This document shows positions 8,952-18,700 of a DNA stretch of 64,000 nt, one piece after another (position 1 is the stretch's first letter; each line of letters begins with the position of its first letter). The stretch comes from Bradyrhizobium yuanmingense (GTDB taxonomy: Bacteria; Pseudomonadota; Alphaproteobacteria; Rhizobiales; Xanthobacteraceae): positions 30,499 to 94,498 of the forward strand of contig NZ_JARFML010000029.1 in the NCBI RefSeq assembly GCF_029167105.1. Direction: 5' to 3'. The notes under the pieces are model-generated. The model saw only the letters and a program-made list of their open reading frames with translations. It was not told the DNA's origin and did not search any database. A program made the translations under genes and the position numbers.

Positions 8952-9929
8952 ATGGACAAATCCGGTGAAAGATTGGACGTTTCTGGTCTTGACCGCCAAG
9001 TGCGTCGAGGCGTCGCGGGCCCAGATCCGGCACCGGCATCCGTCCCGAGTGGGGCTGTGCCTGTGGGCGCCGAGCTGATCGCAGCGCATTACGTCGCACG
9101 GCGATGGACGCTGACCTCGAAAGCGGCCCGTCCGTTCATTCATCTGCTGTGCCTTTCCGGCGGGACCGCCGAGATCGGTCAGCCCGGCAAGACCGTGCGG
9201 ACGGTCGGACCCGCGATGGTCTGGCTCCCGGCGGGATCGGCCGACTATCTGGAGGTGCCGGCCGGCACCTCCGCGCAGCTGCTGCAATTGCGTGCCGGGA
9301 CATGGCATCGCTATCTCCCGCCATCGGCTGAGGCGGCCTATCTCGCGCTTGAGGGCGCGGGCGGCATTTTGGCATTGCAGGTCGAGGCCGATCTTGCGGC
9401 CACGATGGCGCGTTCCATCGCGGCGATCGCCGCCGAGATCGCCTCGCCCGCACGCAGCGGAGCAGCGTCGATCATGTCGGCGGAGCTGACGCTGTGCGTG
9501 CTGCGATTCTGGCGCCTGTTCGCAGGCGACGGCAACCGCAACGAGGAGAGCAGCAGCACCGAGATCCTGAGCCGGTTCCGCAGGCTGCTCGAGGAGCGCT
9601 ATCAACAGCACCTGCGCGTCAGCGATTACGCGAGGCTGCTCGGCACCACGCCGGATCGCCTGCACGCGCTGTGCAGCCGCGAGCTGAAGCGCTCGCCGAG
9701 CGAGCTGATCCAGCAGCGCCTCGTCAGGGAAGCGGCGGCGCGGCTGGAGGCTGGAACCATCGCCGTCAAGCAGATCGCGTTCGCGCTGGGCTTCACGGAC
9801 ACCGCCTATTTCAGCCGCTTCTTCCGCAAGCACACCGGCGAGGCACCGGGCGTGTGGCGTCGGCGCGTTGCGGCACGCGCGAGAGCGGGACGATCGAGAC
9901 CGACGCTGAATTTTGCCGATTGGCCTTGA
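8952..9929 (+). CDS. AraC-family transcriptional regulator
   Basis: This 325-residue regulator has an N-terminal AraC_binding_2-like sensing region (about 20-190) and a C-terminal double HTH (about 215-315) with LRVSDYARLLGTTPDRLHAL and the second-helix signature IAFALGFTDTAYFSRFFRKH. It is divergent from the transporter-aldehyde dehydrogenase operon across about 150 nt, so it most likely controls that operon in response to its substrate. I chose the ATG at 8952; an earlier in-frame ATG at 8820 would overlap the ribosome-binding region of the divergent gene and adds 44 residues without family character. Confidence 0.8.
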   Translation: MDKSGERLDVSGLDRQVRRGVAGPDPAPASVPSGAVPVGAELIAAHYVARRWTLTSKAARPFIHLLCLSGGTAEIGQPGKTVRTVGPAMVWLPAGSADYLEVPAGTSAQLLQLRAGTWHRYLPPSAEAAYLALEGAGGILALQVEADLAATMARSIAAIAAEIASPARSGAASIMSAELTLCVLRFWRLFAGDGNRNEESSSTEILSRFRRLLEERYQQHLRVSDYARLLGTTPDRLHALCSRELKRSPSELIQQRLVREAAARLEAGTIAVKQIAFALGFTDTAYFSRFFRKHTGEAPGVWRRRVAARARAGRSRPTLNFADWP

Positions 9930-9990
9930 CACACCCGGCTGCGCGGACCGCCGATCACGCATGGACGCTTTGTCGCGCAGCTTATCGGCC

Positions 9991-10083
9991 AGTCTCGATA
10001 GATTCTAATGTCCGACCTCTCGCACTGAAATGGTCCCTGCGTTAGGCCGAAGGCCCATCGGCGAGCTGACCTGCCGCCGGTGA
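9991..10083 (+). pseudogene. Relic of a second receptor locus: copied leader joined to receptor 3' end
   Basis: Positions 9991-10048 align with 257-313, the leader of the siderophore receptor, sharing GTCT-GA-AGATTCTAA and later TGAAA and GTTAGG blocks, roughly two thirds identical by eye with two small gaps. Directly after it, 10045-10083 matches the last 13 codons of the receptor gene (30 of 39 bases): GRRPIGELTCRR-stop against GRKAIGKLTYRW-stop. A receptor copy therefore seems to have lost everything between its leader and its tail. The remnant lies 62 nt before the PepSY gene and keeps an Irr-like site at 9992-10010. Confidence 0.6.
9992..10010. promoter_or_regulatory. Third Irr-like site, upstream of the PepSY gene
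   Basis: GTCTCGAT-AGA-TTCTAATG has the same right half and spacer as the site at 258-276. Conservation of this stretch within an otherwise drifting relic suggests it still serves as the control site for the PepSY gene. Confidence 0.4.
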
Positions 10084-10144
10084 GTCCAATCGAAAGCGGT
10101 CCGGCAAATGAGGGGCCGGGCCCAGTGGGAATGAGATCCGAGCG

Positions 10145-11437
10145 ATGAGAGCGACATTCGGCAAACTGCATCGCTGGGCGGGACTCCTGACGGCCGCCTT
10201 CCTGTTCTTCTCCGGCATCACCGGCGCGATCATTTCGTGGGATCACGAGCTCGACGACGTCCTGAACAGCCATCTGTTCGATGTCTCGACGAAAGGCCCG
10301 GCCATTCCCTCGCTCGAGCTCGCCAAGATGATCGAGCAGCGTGATCCGCGTGCGCGCGTCGTCTATCTCTTCATGACGCCGGAGCAGGGCCACTCGCTGT
10401 GGTTCTTCGTCATGCCGCGGATCGATCCCGCGACCGGCAAGCGTTACCCGCTCGACTACAATCAGGTCTTCCTCGATCCCAACACCGGTGCGGAGCTCGG
10501 CCGGCGCTATTGGGGCGCGGTGTGGCCCGTCACGCGCGAAAACTTCGTCTCGTTTCTGTACAAGCTGCACTACACGATGCACATCCCGGAATTCTGGGGC
10601 AGCGACCGCTGGGGCATGCGCGTGCTCGGCATCATCGCCATCATCTGGACCATCGATTGCTTCGTCGGCTTCTATCTGACGCTGCCCTCGCGCCGGCGCG
10701 CCAAGGCGGCGCGTGCGCCCGAAGTCGCGCGCCAGCTCGAGCGCGGCTTCTGGGCGCGCTGGGCACCGGCCTGGACCATCAAGACCTCGGGCAGCGCCTA
10801 CCGGATCAATTTCGACATCCACCGCGCCTTCAGCCTGTGGACCTGGGGCGTGCTGTTCATCATCGCCTTCACCGCGTTTTCGCTGAACCTCTATTTCGAG
10901 GTGTTCTCGCCGCTGATGAAGATGGTCTCCAACTACACCCCGACACCCTATGAGCAGCGTCCCTATCGTGATCTCGACAATCCGATCGAGCCCAAGATGA
11001 CGTTCGCCGAGATCGCCGCCCGCGCGGCCGCCGACGGCAAGGCGCGAGGCTGGACCACCCCGGTCGGCGCGCTCAGCTACGGCCCGGCCCATGGCGTCTA
11101 TGCCGCCGCCTTCTTCCATCCCGGCGACGATCACGGCGCCGGCGGCGTCGGCCCGGCGCAGCTCTATTACGACAGCGAGGACGGCCGCCCCATCGGCGAG
11201 CGGCTGCCCTGGGTCGGCACCGCCGCCGACATCTTCGTGCAGGCGCAGTTTCCGCTGCATTCGGGCCGCATCGTCGGACTGTTCGGGCGCATCCTGATCT
11301 CGGTGATGGGCCTCGTGGTCGCCGCGCTCTCTGTCACTGGCGTCGTGATCTGGTGGCGCAAGCGCCGCGCCCGCGTTCGCGTGCAAGAGACGGCGGCCCT
11401 GCGGCTGAACCGGGAGCAACTGACGCCGGCAGAGTAG
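10145..11437 (+). CDS. PepSY-associated TM protein, iron(siderophore)-reductase type (FegB-like)
   Basis: This 430-residue inner-membrane protein has an N-terminal helix after LHRWAGLLTAAFLFFSGITG, helices near residues 155-180 and 240-265, and a C-terminal helix followed by WWRKRRAR. Conserved His residues sit at helix ends (LHRW, KLHYTMHIP, FDIHRAFSLW), as expected for heme-binding membrane reductases of the PepSY_TM family. Such proteins are encoded next to ferric-siderophore receptors and are thought to help release iron from imported siderophores. Here the gene follows the receptor relic and an Irr-like site, so it is probably iron-regulated. FegB likeness is by context and family, not by alignment. 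Confidence 0.8.
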   Translation: MRATFGKLHRWAGLLTAAFLFFSGITGAIISWDHELDDVLNSHLFDVSTKGPAIPSLELAKMIEQRDPRARVVYLFMTPEQGHSLWFFVMPRIDPATGKRYPLDYNQVFLDPNTGAELGRRYWGAVWPVTRENFVSFLYKLHYTMHIPEFWGSDRWGMRVLGIIAIIWTIDCFVGFYLTLPSRRRAKAARAPEVARQLERGFWARWAPAWTIKTSGSAYRINFDIHRAFSLWTWGVLFIIAFTAFSLNLYFEVFSPLMKMVSNYTPTPYEQRPYRDLDNPIEPKMTFAEIAARAAADGKARGWTTPVGALSYGPAHGVYAAAFFHPGDDHGAGGVGPAQLYYDSEDGRPIGERLPWVGTAADIFVQAQFPLHSGRIVGLFGRILISVMGLVVAALSVTGVVIWWRKRRARVRVQETAALRLNREQLTPAE

Positions 11438-11524
11438 GGCACCTGCGTTCCGCCAACGGATGAACCTTGGCACGCGGCGTCGGCACAAAGATGGGAGATC
11501 GCTCTCCAGTCTGCCGGAATTGCA

Positions 11525-12352
11525 ATGAGATTGCCTGCCTTGCTCTGCCTGCTCGTCCTGGCCGCGCCCGCCGGGGCGGCCGCGCCCGAGCAGCATTATC
11601 TCGACCTGCGCGACCGCTACATCGCGAAATTCTCGAACGCCAAGGAGAGCGACGAGATCTACAAGCAGCACGATGCGGCCCTGAAGGAGCTGGCCGGCGT
11701 GCTGCGCGGTCTGATCGGTCCGGTCGCGATCAAGGGACTCCCGGCCGAAGGCAAGTCGAACGTCGATACGCTGTTCAAGGACGACATCGGCTTCGGCCAT
11801 CTCGACGGGCTGAGCTTCGCATCCGAAGGCGACAGGATGCAGGCCGTGGTGACCACGACCGGGCTGCTGAAGCACTGGCTGGGCGAGCATCGCGCGGACG
11901 GCATGCCGCAGGAGAGTGGCGCCGCGCTGAAATCCGACCGCTTCTATTATCACGCCATCCAGGACGCCGCCTTCGCCATCTACGCGGAGCTGCCGATCAC
12001 CAAGCCGGCCAAGGCGAGCGGCGCAGCCGCTGTGCTCGGCGTGCGCGGCAATGGCGGCCTCAAGGGTCCGCCGAACGAAATCGACGTCGTCGCGATCCAG
12101 GGCGACAAGGTCTATTTCCTCGCGGCAAGGGAGGCCGTGAAGACCGCCCCGATCCCGGCCTGCGAGAAGGTCTGGAAGCAGATGATGGCAAAGCCCGTCG
12201 ACAAGAAAGACCCGCGCGGCGAGATGGCCCGCGAAGACAAGGCAATGACCGCCTTCACGGCGTGCTTCGCCAAGGAAGCCCCGAGCCAGAGCTGGTATGC
12301 GGCCGCCGTCAAGAAGGCGCAGAGCCAGCTGGAGCGGCTGCCGCTTCCCTAG
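11525..12352 (+). CDS. Secreted protein of unknown function
   Basis: This 275-residue protein begins with a clear Sec signal peptide (LPALLCLLVLAAPAGAAA). The mature part is hydrophilic with no domain I recognise; it has one Cys pair (PACEKVWKQ and TACFAKEA) that could form a disulfide in the periplasm. It starts 87 nt after the PepSY gene on the same strand and may be cotranscribed with it. A role in iron use is only a guess from position. Confidence 0.75.
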   Translation: MRLPALLCLLVLAAPAGAAAPEQHYLDLRDRYIAKFSNAKESDEIYKQHDAALKELAGVLRGLIGPVAIKGLPAEGKSNVDTLFKDDIGFGHLDGLSFASEGDRMQAVVTTTGLLKHWLGEHRADGMPQESGAALKSDRFYYHAIQDAAFAIYAELPITKPAKASGAAAVLGVRGNGGLKGPPNEIDVVAIQGDKVYFLAAREAVKTAPIPACEKVWKQMMAKPVDKKDPRGEMAREDKAMTAFTACFAKEAPSQSWYAAAVKKAQSQLERLPLP

Positions 12353-12630
12353 GACTGCCAGCTCGATATCCTCCGGCTTTGATCCACCGCCTCGGCCTGC
12401 GCAGGCGAGGCGGCGCCGCGCCCTCCGGCAAACGGAAGACATTAGGTTTTTGAATAGGTTAGGCCGATGCCGTCGCCCTGATCGCCATCTTCGGCGGATG
12501 CAATTCCCGCGAGCTTCCCCTTGCGGATCGGGCGAGTTACTATGGCCTTTTGTGATACTTGCTGCATCCGGTCCGGCACCCGCTGGGAGGCCGTTCTTGC
12601 GGTTCGTCAACGAGTTGGCTGCGATTGACG

Positions 12631-15600
12631 ATGATTACGCAGACCCGTGACCCCAAAGGCGAACGTCATCGATTGACGGTGCTGTTCTCCGACCTTGTCG
12701 GATCAACGGCCCTCGGCCGGGATGTCGAGTCCGAGCACCTTTCCGAACTCCTCAGCCAGCTGCGGCAGATCTGGCATCGCGCGGTGGCGAAGCACGGTGG
12801 TCGCATCATCCGCACGCAAGGAGACGGTGCGCTCGCCATTTTCGGCTACCCCCAATCCGGCGAAGACGATGGTCGTCGTGCCGCGGAAGCAGCACTCGAC
12901 ATTCACGAATGGGTCGGAGAGCTGCGCCACCACGGCGTGTCGCCGGCGCTGATGCCGCTTCGAATGCATTCGGGTATTCATGCCGGCACCGTGCTCCTGA
13001 CCCAAGGCGACATCGAGTCCGGCCGGTATGACCTGATCGGCGATGTCGTGAACACCGCAGCGCATCTGTCGCACCACGCCGGGCCGGATCAGATCCTGGC
13101 CAGCCTCGATGCCCTTGGGCCGCATGCCAACTTCTTCGAGCTCGCCGCCCACCTCCCAGTGGCTTCCGGAATGCCGCTGGCGAGGCTGGTGTTGGGTCGA
13201 AGCACGGCGACCCGGCGCTTCGAGGCAACCTCGCGCCGCGGCCTGACGCCCTTCATCGGCCGCAACGAGATATTCGGCTTCCTGACACGCTTTCTGAGCG
13301 AAGCACCTGCGCAGGCGCAACGCTGCGCGGTGGTCGTCGGTGGACCCGGACTCGGCAAGACACGCCTTCTCGAAGAAGTGCTGGGGCACGTCGGCACCCA
13401 GCGCATCAGGCTGCTGCGAGGCAGTTGCGAGAGTTACGTTGGTGCCGAGGTCCTGCAACCATTCCTGCAGATGCTGCGCGCTGCACTGGGAATTCGAGCG
13501 GACGCCTCCCTCGTCGAGGCGAAGGAGACGGCGCGCGCGGCTCTGGAGCCATGGGCGGCCCAGCTCGGTCCGAATGCAGAATCGATCCTCGCACTGGCGT
13601 CGGCCGATGCGCGCGGCGGCCGCATCACCGTCGATGGCGTCGTCGGCGATCTGCTCGGGTTCTTTACCGGACTGTCGGCACATGGCCCGCTGGTGCTGGT
13701 GATCGACGACTGGCAATGGTCCGATGACGCGAGCCGCCAATTGCTGCAGGCTTTGCTGGAATTGCCCAACGGACCTCGCGTCATCCTCGCCAGCCGGCCG
13801 CGCGAGGACGGAACCGAATGGATTTCCGGCGCGCCGCACCTGTTTCTCGAACCGTTTCAAGGGCCGGAAACCGACTTTGCCGTACGACGCTGGGTCCCGC
13901 AGGCCGATCCCTTCCTGGTAGCCCGCATCCATGCCTATGCGGGCGGGGTGCCGTTGTTCATCGAAGAGCTCTGCCATTCCATCGCCGCCAACGATCCTGC
14001 CTCGTTCGAAGCGCGCAGCAAACAGGGCTGGATCGCAACCCTGGTCGCCTCGCGCCTGGCGCGCCTGCCGCCGGACGAGGCGAAGGTGGTGCGCGCCGCG
14101 GCCGTCATTGGCAATACCGTCCCGCATGGCTTGCTGGCTTCGGCCTGCGGCAGCGAGCCCGACCCGGCCATCGTGCGGGCATTGGCCGATGCGGACTTTC
14201 TCTATGCCGATCCTGCGGGCGGCGTCCTTCGCTTCAAGCACGGCATCACCCGCGATGCGGTCTACGACACCATTGGGCTGCACGAGCGTCAAGCATTGCA
14301 CAAGCGGATCGAAGCCACCTTGCTGGCGCGGTCCGAGCAGGCCGATCGCGAGGATGCGATGGAAGCTCTGGCCTATCATTCGCGAGGCGCAGGTCATTGG
14401 GAAAGCGCAGCCCATTATGCCGAACGCGCCGGCGACAAGGCCATGGCTGCATTCGCGCTCGATCGTGCAAGTGCGCAATACCAGGTTGCGATGCAAGCGC
14501 TCGATCGCGTGCCCGATCGCTCGCGCGAGCAATCGCTGCGCTGGTGCCTGCTGGCCAACAAGCTGGGTATGGCCAATATCTTCGACCCGCTGTCGCTGAC
14601 CGACGACACCACTGTGTTCGAACGCGCGGTTGCGATCGCGTCCTCCCTCGGCGAGACCGCCGCGATGGCCAGCGCCTATGAATGGCTCGGCTGGATGTGC
14701 TACGGGTTCGGTCGCTTCCGGGAGGCCGTGACCCACACGCGGACGGCACTGGAATTGGCGCGCAAGCTCGAAGATCGTCGCCTGATCGCTCAGATCGAAG
14801 CGACGCTCGGTCAGATTCTTGCTGCAAGCTGTCAGTACGACGAAGCCATCGCCCTGATCGACGCCGCCATTTCGACCAAGCAGCAACGCAGCCGGCGGCA
14901 TGGTGCGATATCCTTCGGAGCCGCCTATGCGCTATCGTGCAAGGGCGGTGTCCTTGCGGATCGCGGCGATTTCGAGGACGCCCACGCCTGTTTCGGCGAA
15001 GCCATGGCTCTGGTCGGAGGCTCGACCCATCCGGTCGTCAATTCCGTGCGCAACTGGATTGCGGTCGCGCTGATCTGGCAGGGCCGCTGGCAGGAGGCGG
15101 AGCAGCTTGCCGTGGAAGGGGCGCGCATCGCCGAGAACACGCGTAGCCTGCTGCTTCTGGCGGATTGCCGGGCCGCCTCGGGATTTGCCCGCTGGTCGGC
15201 AACCGGCGACGCCGAGGGCCTGCTGCAGTTGCGCAACGCCGCCGAATGGATGGAGCGGCGCAACTTTCAATTCTACACGTCAGTTCAATATAGCTGGCTC
15301 GTCGAGGCGGCGACCGCCGAAGGCGATGTCGAGACGGCGCGGCGGTATGCCGCCCATGTCCTGCGGCGCGCGCGCGAAAGCGAGCGACTGGGCGAAGCGG
15401 CGGCGTGCCGCGCGCTGGCGAAGCTCGCAGCTCTGCGCCAGGATCTTCGCCTCAGCGAGCGCTGGTTGGGCCGGGCCGAAACCTCCACAGGGTGGCGCGG
15501 GTCGCTGCGCGATGCGGCCCTGAATCTTTCCCTGCGGGGCGAGCTCCTCGCAGGGCAGGGCCGGGGCGAGGCGGCTCGCCAGACCATGATGGAAGCCGCG

Positions 15601-15714
15601 GAGAAACTGCGCGCGCTCGGCATGCACTGGCATGCGGAGCAGACGATCAGGCGCGTCGCCGGCATACCCGTCATCCACGCCAACGATCAGCTCGCTCGGC
15701 ATTGTGCCGTCTGA
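12631..15714 (+). CDS. Class III nucleotidyl cyclase domain-AAA ATPase-TPR regulator
   Basis: This 1027-residue cytoplasmic protein has a cyclase homology domain at about 10-185, an AAA_16-type ATPase at about 205-600 (Walker A GGPGLGKTRL, Walker B LVLVIDDWQW) and TPR-like helices from about 600 to the end. Both metal Asp residues are visible (LFSDLVGST and TQGDGALAIFG). The transition-state Asn is present in VVNTAAHL, but the Arg expected four residues later is His, and the usual substrate Lys before GD is Arg (IIRTQGD). It may be weakly active or a pseudo-cyclase. The start at 12631 is the first ATG next to the domain; no strong ribosome site is seen. It is convergent with the DyP-P450 gene. 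Confidence 0.85.
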   Translation: MITQTRDPKGERHRLTVLFSDLVGSTALGRDVESEHLSELLSQLRQIWHRAVAKHGGRIIRTQGDGALAIFGYPQSGEDDGRRAAEAALDIHEWVGELRHHGVSPALMPLRMHSGIHAGTVLLTQGDIESGRYDLIGDVVNTAAHLSHHAGPDQILASLDALGPHANFFELAAHLPVASGMPLARLVLGRSTATRRFEATSRRGLTPFIGRNEIFGFLTRFLSEAPAQAQRCAVVVGGPGLGKTRLLEEVLGHVGTQRIRLLRGSCESYVGAEVLQPFLQMLRAALGIRADASLVEAKETARAALEPWAAQLGPNAESILALASADARGGRITVDGVVGDLLGFFTGLSAHGPLVLVIDDWQWSDDASRQLLQALLELPNGPRVILASRPREDGTEWISGAPHLFLEPFQGPETDFAVRRWVPQADPFLVARIHAYAGGVPLFIEELCHSIAANDPASFEARSKQGWIATLVASRLARLPPDEAKVVRAAAVIGNTVPHGLLASACGSEPDPAIVRALADADFLYADPAGGVLRFKHGITRDAVYDTIGLHERQALHKRIEATLLARSEQADREDAMEALAYHSRGAGHWESAAHYAERAGDKAMAAFALDRASAQYQVAMQALDRVPDRSREQSLRWCLLANKLGMANIFDPLSLTDDTTVFERAVAIASSLGETAAMASAYEWLGWMCYGFGRFREAVTHTRTALELARKLEDRRLIAQIEATLGQILAASCQYDEAIALIDAAISTKQQRSRRHGAISFGAAYALSCKGGVLADRGDFEDAHACFGEAMALVGGSTHPVVNSVRNWIAVALIWQGRWQEAEQLAVEGARIAENTRSLLLLADCRAASGFARWSATGDAEGLLQLRNAAEWMERRNFQFYTSVQYSWLVEAATAEGDVETARRYAAHVLRRARESERLGEAAACRALAKLAALRQDLRLSERWLGRAETSTGWRGSLRDAALNLSLRGELLAGQGRGEAARQTMMEAAEKLRALGMHWHAEQTIRRVAGIPVIHANDQLARHCAV

Positions 15715-15737
15715 TCGCTGCGCACCTGCCCACGGCT

Positions 15738-18700
15738 CTAGGGTGGCGGTGGGCTCGGCGCCGGGACTCTTCCGTCCATCGTCAGGCTCATTGGAATGGG
15801 GCCGGTCCGCAAGGGTAGCTCCGTCTCCACCAGTGCGCTGAAGAAACCCAGCATCACCGCCAGGGCCGGGTCTGCTCCGGGACATGAATGCGTGGGATGC
15901 CCCGCGACCCTGCGGTTGCCGCCGAAGGCGTGGTAGATGTCCTGGCGACCTTCGGCGAGACTTTGCTGGGTGGCGGAGACCGCGCCGGCGACGATGACGT
16001 CTCCGGGCCTCACGTCGACACCTCCGATGGTCTGCGAAACGACGGCTGTCCGCCAGATCAGTTCGGGCACCGCGCGAAGTTGCATCGCGGGGATGAAGTC
16101 GTCCCTCAGCCGGTTGAGGGCATCCATGTAGTTCTTTGCCTTCGTGCCGACATAGCGAGCGCGCAACGCCCATAGCGTTCCTTCGCGCAGCCATTCGTTC
16201 AAGATCCGTCGCAAATTGCCGTCGACGGTCGGAATGAATCCCATCATGGCGCCGGCGACCGTGCGTGCCACGAACGGAATGTCGCCGGTGCCCCGCGGCG
16301 AGTTGTAAACCGCCTTCGTCACCGGCCCGTTCGTCGGCCCGAACTGCGTCAGGAAACTTTCCATGGCACGGCGCGCAGCGTCGCCATGTGCCGCGCCGAT
16401 CGCCTCCACCGTCCGGTTCGGATGCGGTTGGAAGATGTAGCGCGACGGGGACAGGAAATGGCCGGGATAACCGGGCGCCTCGCCTGGTTTCCAATCCCAG
16501 CGATAGCCGACGCGGCGGAAATGACCTCCTTCTTCGCTCAACCCGAACCATGCTTCGCAGAAGGCGGCGAGCAGCGGATCCACCAATTCGTGCACATCGA
16601 CGGTCAATTCCCAGCTCGCTTCGCCGTCGCTTACGGCAAAGTCGATCGTCTGCTTGACCATGAAGCCTAGAACTTTCTGCGTAACCGCGCGCGCCAGCTC
16701 GAATGCGGCGGGCTGGTCGAGGGCCATGATCGCGGCGTTGCAGGCCTCGGATTCCTGTTCGTAGACCTGGTCCGGCTGTCCGGCGTCGCGGCCGAGATAG
16801 AGGATGCCGAACGACCGCAGCATGCGGGGAAGATAGCCGGTGATGGTCAGCTTGGTGTCGGAATCGGCGAACACCTTGTAGACCATGTCGCGGTCGGCCA
16901 CCAAGACCCCGAAGGGCGTGCGGAGCGCGCCGCCGTGCCGCTCGCGGATCGCAGCCCAGATCGAGGCGTTGACGAAATGCGAGGCTGAATCCGGATCTTC
17001 GAGCGCTGTCTTCCACGCGGCCATCGCCGCGGCTTCGCCCTGCTGGCGCTCGATCAGGCGCAGACGCGCGATCTCCTTTTCCCCCTGGTCCGCGGACCAC
17101 GTCACCGCCGGTTTATACCCTTGGCTCGCCGCCCATTGCTGCAGATCGGCAAGCGCCTTCTTCGACGGCGCAAAGAAATATGCTCCCCATTCCAGACGAA
17201 CGAACGGACGGGGTTCGTCGTGGAGCCGGTCCGAGCCGTCCAGCGCCACGCGAATGGTCTGGCCTCCATGCTCGAAACGGAAATGCCGGAGCCGGCCAGG
17301 CTCGGCGACGCCGAGGAAAGGATCGCTGACCCCCGAGGACGCACCCGAGCTGTTGCCGCCAGCGAGCCAGCTCTGCACCACCTCGAACTGCTCGCCGAGG
17401 CTGGCATTGTAGGCCATGAAAACCAGGCCGCGCTCTGGTTGCGGTGCGGATTTGGCGGCTTGCGGGTCAACGGGCGGACCGTAGGACATGCCGCGCCTGA
17501 CGATCCGTGGGGGCCGTGCGCCTGCGTCGGCCTTGGTGATCGAGACGCGCGGATTGGCGCGCCGAATATGCGCGTGGAACGGGCACGATTGGCCCTGTGG
17601 ATCGGGGTCGTAATTGAAGTCGTTGCTCTGCGCGCCGGGCGGCGGAGTTGGGGTGAGAGGCTGGCCGGCCTGGGGATGGCCGGTCGGCCAGCGTCCCATC
17701 ATCTTGGCCATCAGCGTCTCGCGCGTCAGGGCAGGTGTGTCCGGTCGGGCCGTCTCGGCTGCCTGTCGCGTCGCGTGGGCGAGGACTTCCTCGAGCTGCT
17801 CGACGTCCTGTCGCAACTTACGCAGTGCCATGAAGCTGCCGTCGCGGAGCATTGCATGAGCACGGTTGGTCGCGTCGCCGAACGGCGCCGTCTCGTCGGC
17901 GAGGTTCGGGTAGCCGCACAGGATCTCGCCGAGATGCACCTGATTGGAATAGTCTCTGCCGGCCTGGGACTCACGCAACACCGGGTCTGAACCGCCGTCG
18001 GCGAACCCGAAATGGTCCTGCATGTCGCCGGATCTCTTGTCGCGCTGTCGCTGCATCCACTGGATCGAAAGGGGCCTGATACCTGCATCGACCTCGACCA
18101 GGCGGGTCATCTCGTCCATCAACGCGTCTCTCGCATCAGCCGTCGTCTGCGGCGCATCCTTGGACAGCAACAGTCGGAGCTGGAGGACGGCATGGACCGA
18201 GCTCATGCTGATGCGCGGCGCCGGGTCGCCTGCGGGCAGGTCCGGCGCGTTGACCCCGAGCGCCCAATTGCTGGCCGGAAGGCGCCATCGGTTCGGATGA
18301 TTCCAACGCACGTCGCCGAGCAGGCCGGCGCGTCTTTCCATGCCCTGCACGAACTCTTCCGGCAGAGTGCGGACCTCTTCGTCGGACAGGCCGGCCTGAC
18401 GAAGTCCCTCGACCGTAAATGCGATGTTGGCGACGATCTGCCCCGGCGTCAGAACGTCGGCTTCGGAAGTCACCTGCAGGACGTCGAGAAACGCGGCCAG
18501 TGCGGCCGGATTGGCGAACTGCAGCAGCAGCAGGCAGCCGTGATCTGAATTGTAGGGATTCAGAATCCCCCCTTGCACGTTGCCGGTATCCTGCAACGGC
18601 GGTTCGGCCGGCGGGGCGAGGGGAAGGTTGCGCCGGACCGGCGCCACATCGGGTGGGGTCATCAACCAGCGCAGTGCCTCTTCATAGCGCCGGCGCGCGC

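Noticed and set aside
9806..12610. 934-residue reverse frame
   Set aside because: It lies antisense to three well-supported genes and an intergenic region and has shadow-type Arg/Gly/Asp-rich composition.
12703..14901. 732-residue reverse frame
   Set aside because: Antisense shadow of the cyclase-AAA-TPR gene, caused by GC-rich third positions.
15280..17100. 606-residue reverse frame overlapping the P450 part of the fusion protein
   Set aside because: Out-of-frame shadow; the fusion frame contains all heme motifs without interruption, so no frameshift needs to be assumed.
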